From Sphingobacteriaceae bacterium (GTDB taxonomy: Bacteria > Bacteroidota > Bacteroidia > B-17B0 > Aurantibacillaceae), in NCBI GenBank assembly GCA_023251695.1, contig JAHEYE010000159.1, forward strand, positions 1-8,070: a stretch of 8,070 bases of DNA, written 5' to 3'. The notes under the pieces are model-generated. The model ran no database searches. It had not been told where the DNA came from and was given only the letters and a program-made list of their open reading frames with translations. Numbering within the stretch: the stretch's first letter is position 1; each line of letters begins with the position of its first letter. Below, one piece after another: positions 5,097 to 8,070 of the stretch. The translations under genes were made by a program, and so were the position numbers.

Positions 5097-7612
5097 AAAA
5101 AATAATATTACATATCTTTTTTCTATGCTCTGCATCCCTGTTTTCTCAGAACACTGAAACTGTTTTAAATACCCAATGGCAATTTCACCAAAAAGGAAAA
5201 GAAACCTGGTTCCCCGCTAAAGTTCCGGGAAATGTACACACCGACTTACTCACGAATAAACAAATTCCTGATCCGTTTTATGGCGATAACGAAAAAAAAG
5301 TGCAATGGATTGAAAACGAAGAATGGGAATATAAAACTGAATTTACATGTGATAAAAAAACATTTTCCCAAAATCATATTGAACTGGAGTTTGAAGGGCT
5401 GGATACTTATGCTAAGGTCTATTTAAACGAAACGCTCATTCTCAATTCCGACAATATGTTCCGTTCATGGAATCTTGATGTCAAGAAAAACATAAAGGAA
5501 GGAAGTAATAATTTACGTGTTGTATTCGAATCCTCTGTAAAACGGGGAAAAGCTGAAGCAGCGAAATTACCTTACACACTACCCGGCGATGAAAAAATAT
5601 TTACCCGTAAAGCCCAATACCAATACGGTTGGGATTTTGCCCCGCGCTTTGTAACCTGTGGAATTTGGAAACCAATAAAACTTATTACCTGGAATAAAGT
5701 GAAAGTCGAATCTGTTTATGCCTATACCAAAGAAATTAAAGATTCAACCGCAAAAGTTGATTTTATTTTTGAAATAAATACTGCCGAAGAAGGATATTAT
5801 GAGATAAGATATAATATTGGCACCATTGGTAAAAACCGTGAACAATTCAGAACACAAACTCAGCTTGTGGAATTAAAACCCGGAATATCTACAACAACCA
5901 TCAACGCCACTATTCCTAATGCAAAGCTATGGTGGTGCAACGGAATTGAAAGAAATCGGCCTGCCATGTATGTAACCGGTTTTAAAATTACACATGGTGA
6001 TACCACACTAACGCAAGGCAATGTACACTTTGGTATACGCACCATTGAGTTAGTTCAAAACAAAGATTCCCTCGGTTCTTCATTCTATTTCAAGTTGAAC
6101 GGAGTTCCTGTATTTATGAAGGGCGCGAATTTTATTCCACAAAATAGTTTTTCGCCTGATCCTGGGAAAGACAATACACGTAAATTATTAATGATGGCGA
6201 AAGATGCCAAAATTAATATGCTGCGCATTTGGGGAGGAGGCATTTATCCGGATGAAGAATTTTACCGCGACTGCGACCGCGCCGGTATTTTAATCTGGCA
6301 AGACTTTATGTTCGCCTGCGCGATGTATCCTTCCGATGAAAAATTTATCGAAAACGTAAAGCAGGAAGTGACCCAACAAATAAAAAATCTGCGTAATCAT
6401 CCCTGTTTAGCATTGTGGTGCGGTAATAATGAAAGTGATGAGGGCTGGAAGAACTGGGGCTGGCAAAAACAGTACAAATTTACTAAAAACGATTCGGCTA
6501 AAATATGGAACGCTTATAAAACCTTATTTCACGAATTGATACCATCACTTGTTAAACAAAATGATTTCAAAACTCCCTACTGGCCTTCGTCTCCAAGTAT
6601 CGGTTGGGGACATAAAGAAAGTTTGAAGCAAGGCGATTCACATTATTGGGGAATATGGTGGGGAAAAGAACCTTTCGGAAATTATGAAACTAAAGTCGGG
6701 CGTTTTATGAGTGAGTATGGCTTTCAAAGCATGCCCGATTTAAAAACATTTCAATCCTTCTGCAATGAATCAGCATTAAATCTGAATTCGCCAGAAGTAA
6801 AGAATCACCAAAAACATCCCACGGGTTACGAAACGATAAAGGAATACATGAAGCGTGACTTTAATGTTCCTAAAGAATTTGAGAAATTTATTTATGTTTC
6901 ACAATTACTACAGGCATACGGGATGAAAACTGCAATCGAAGCTCACCGTCGCTCAAAACCTTATTGTATGGGAACATTATTCTGGCAGCTAAACGACTGC
7001 TGGCCCGGCACCACCTGGAGTGCAATAAGTTTTAATAATACGCCCAAGGCTTTCTATTATGATTTAAAGAAATTATATGATAACGTCATGGTAACCGTTT
7101 TAAAAGAAAATAATAATTACAAAGTGTACGTTGTTAACGATTATCCCGATTCCCTTGAAGGCAAACTTACTGTCAGCATCCGAGATTTTGAAGGGAAGGA
7201 TTTATTTACAAAAACCGTGGACGCTGTTGTTAAAGGAAATTCTTCCACTGCTTATTTCACTTTGTCAGAAAAAGATTTGCCTAGGGCCGATAAATCAAAA
7301 ATTTATCTCCGCTGTTTCTTCACCGATATTTACGGTAACATTAAAAGAAAAACGCTCTATTATTTTACCTCACCCAAAGACTTAGTGTTGCCAAAGCCTG
7401 AACCGGTTTTTACTTACAATTCTTCTGAAAATGTGATTTCAGTAAAAAGCAATGTTCTCGTTAAAAATCTTTATCTGACAGCGAAAGAAATCAATTTCAA
7501 TCAGAATTTTTTTGATCTCGAACCAAATGAAGAAATCAAAATTGATGTTAAACCTATATTAAAGGATGTTTCTGAAATCAAATTCCTTTCATTGTATGAT
7601 ATTAACCAGTAA
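5093..7612 (+). CDS. GH2 beta-mannosidase, exported, TTG start
   Basis: The 839-residue retaining glycosidase should remove beta-linked mannose, such as the core Man-beta-1,4-GlcNAc of N-glycans or ends of beta-mannans. A signal peptide covers residues 1-19 (hydrophobic core, ending SLFSQ). Then come a jelly-roll sugar-binding domain (about 25-200, with VPGNVHTDL and GLDTYAKVYLN), an Ig-like domain (about 205-315), the TIM barrel (about 325-640) and beta domains to the end. The barrel shows LRIWGGGIYPDEEFY, LIWQDFMFAC, acid/base Glu447 in WCGNNE and nucleophile Glu541 in FMSEYGFQSMP. These motifs and the overall length resemble the Bacteroides beta-mannosidase type. The start must be TTG (or a neighbouring ATT/ATC): an in-frame TAA lies at 5072-5074, and the first internal ATG would remove the signal and much of the first domain. 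The TTGA overlap with the cutC stop suggests coupling. Confidence 0.93.
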   Translation: MKKIILHIFFLCSASLFSQNTETVLNTQWQFHQKGKETWFPAKVPGNVHTDLLTNKQIPDPFYGDNEKKVQWIENEEWEYKTEFTCDKKTFSQNHIELEFEGLDTYAKVYLNETLILNSDNMFRSWNLDVKKNIKEGSNNLRVVFESSVKRGKAEAAKLPYTLPGDEKIFTRKAQYQYGWDFAPRFVTCGIWKPIKLITWNKVKVESVYAYTKEIKDSTAKVDFIFEINTAEEGYYEIRYNIGTIGKNREQFRTQTQLVELKPGISTTTINATIPNAKLWWCNGIERNRPAMYVTGFKITHGDTTLTQGNVHFGIRTIELVQNKDSLGSSFYFKLNGVPVFMKGANFIPQNSFSPDPGKDNTRKLLMMAKDAKINMLRIWGGGIYPDEEFYRDCDRAGILIWQDFMFACAMYPSDEKFIENVKQEVTQQIKNLRNHPCLALWCGNNESDEGWKNWGWQKQYKFTKNDSAKIWNAYKTLFHELIPSLVKQNDFKTPYWPSSPSIGWGHKESLKQGDSHYWGIWWGKEPFGNYETKVGRFMSEYGFQSMPDLKTFQSFCNESALNLNSPEVKNHQKHPTGYETIKEYMKRDFNVPKEFEKFIYVSQLLQAYGMKTAIEAHRRSKPYCMGTLFWQLNDCWPGTTWSAISFNNTPKAFYYDLKKLYDNVMVTVLKENNNYKVYVVNDYPDSLEGKLTVSIRDFEGKDLFTKTVDAVVKGNSSTAYFTLSEKDLPRADKSKIYLRCFFTDIYGNIKRKTLYYFTSPKDLVLPKPEPVFTYNSSENVISVKSNVLVKNLYLTAKEINFNQNFFDLEPNEEIKIDVKPILKDVSEIKFLSLYDINQ

Positions 7613-7623
7613 ATTTGGAAACT

Positions 7624-8070
7624 ATGAATTACTGCTGTCATAAGCTTTTCTGTATCACGGTTTGTTTCATTCTGGGTTTTCGGATTCACGCACAGAACAA
7701 TTACGCGCAATATGTAAATCCATTTATCGGAACCGGAGGACACGGCCATACTTTTCCTGGAGCAACATTGCCTTTTGGAATGGTGCAATTGAGTCCGGAT
7801 ACAAGAATTGACGGCAGTTGGGATGGTTGTGGCGGTTATCATTACAGCGATAGTATTATTTATGGATTTTCTCACACCCATTTAAGTGGGACAGGCGTTA
7901 GTGATTACGGGGATATTTTATTAATGCCAATGTTAGGCGCACCAAGTATTGATAACAAAATATATTCTTCAAAATTTTCCCATCTTAAGGAAAAAGCAAG
8001 CGCCGGCTATTACGAAGTTTTTTTAGAAGATGATAAAATAAAAGCTGAATTAACTTCCACCCTGCGTACG
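7624..8070 (+). CDS. GH92 alpha-mannosidase, exported, 3' end cut off by window edge
   Basis: The frame runs open from the ATG at 7624 to the right edge, giving 149 codons of an enzyme that usually has about 750. Residues 1-23 form a signal peptide, unusually rich in Cys (4, 5, 10, 14), with likely cleavage after IHA. None of these Cys has a proper lipobox. The mature start is diagnostic for GH92: YVNPFIGTGGHGHTFPGA (30-47), LPFGMVQLSPDTR (49-61), WDGCGGYHYSD, then GFSHTHLSGTG and DYGDILLMP. GH92 enzymes are calcium-dependent, inverting exo-alpha-mannosidases that trim high-mannose N-glycans or yeast mannan. Linkage specificity cannot be read from this part. The catalytic acid and base lie in the missing C-terminal domain. 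The gene begins 11 nt after the beta-mannosidase stop and is probably in the same transcript. It would remove alpha-mannose before the beta-mannosidase acts. Confidence 0.93.
   Translation, partial: MNYCCHKLFCITVCFILGFRIHAQNNYAQYVNPFIGTGGHGHTFPGATLPFGMVQLSPDTRIDGSWDGCGGYHYSDSIIYGFSHTHLSGTGVSDYGDILLMPMLGAPSIDNKIYSSKFSHLKEKASAGYYEVFLEDDKIKAELTSTLRT

Noticed and set aside
5098..5150. Lipoprotein signal in the beta-mannosidase (FFLCSAS).
   Set aside because: Leu sits at -1 of the Cys where a small residue is required; a plain cleavable signal ending near SLFSQ fits better.
7592..7617. Possible Bacteroidota promoter before the GH92 gene: TAAATTTG at 7610-7617 matches TAnnTTTG, with TTG at 7592-7594.
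   Set aside because: The spacing to the TTG is about 15 nt, shorter than usual, the element overlaps a stop codon, and such AT-rich matches are expected by chance.

Overview
The window looks like a piece of a Bacteroidota chromosome (a flavobacterium- or sphingobacterium-like lineage). The evidence is AT-rich DNA, mostly without Shine-Dalgarno sites, signal peptides ending in Ser/Ala-Gln, an asparaginase very like the Flavobacterium glycosylasparaginase, and GH20/GH2/GH92 proteins of the Bacteroidota type. The species cannot be named from the sequence alone. Every gene lies on the + strand and coding density is nearly complete.

Layout: (1) 1-1346, the 3' part of a calcineurin-like metallophosphatase with a 5'-nucleotidase C-terminal domain, open at the left edge; (2) 1347-2972, an exported GH20 beta-N-acetylhexosaminidase; (3) 2974-3969, a Tat-exported N4-(beta-N-acetylglucosaminyl)-L-asparaginase; (4) 3976-4420, a 445-bp cassette with a small DUF559/VSR-like nuclease gene boxed by two near-identical inverted repeats; (5) 4431-5096, the TIM-barrel protein CutC; (6) 5093-7612, an exported GH2 beta-mannosidase with a TTG start; (7) 7624-8070, the first 149 codons of an exported GH92 alpha-mannosidase, open at the right edge.

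Apart from the cassette, the genes are packed like one operon (junctions of 0, +1, -4 and +11 nt). Together the exported enzymes can dismantle an Asn-linked glycan core: GH92 removes alpha-mannose, GH2 the core beta-mannose, GH20 a beta-GlcNAc, and the asparaginase splits the last GlcNAc-Asn bond. CutC, usually called a copper protein, sits inside this set without an export signal, which hints at a sugar-related cytoplasmic role. No SusC/SusD, endoglycosidase or regulator is visible in the window.

The most unusual object is the nuclease cassette. Its 33-34 nt inverted repeats each fold into their own hairpin. They touch the gene so closely that one repeat word supplies an RBS-like G-run on the left and, inverted, the stop codon on the right. 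Taking the cassette out would restore an ordinary short operon junction, so it looks like a mobile unit that inserted between two co-transcribed genes. No rRNA, tRNA, CRISPR array, known IS or convincing promoter was seen.
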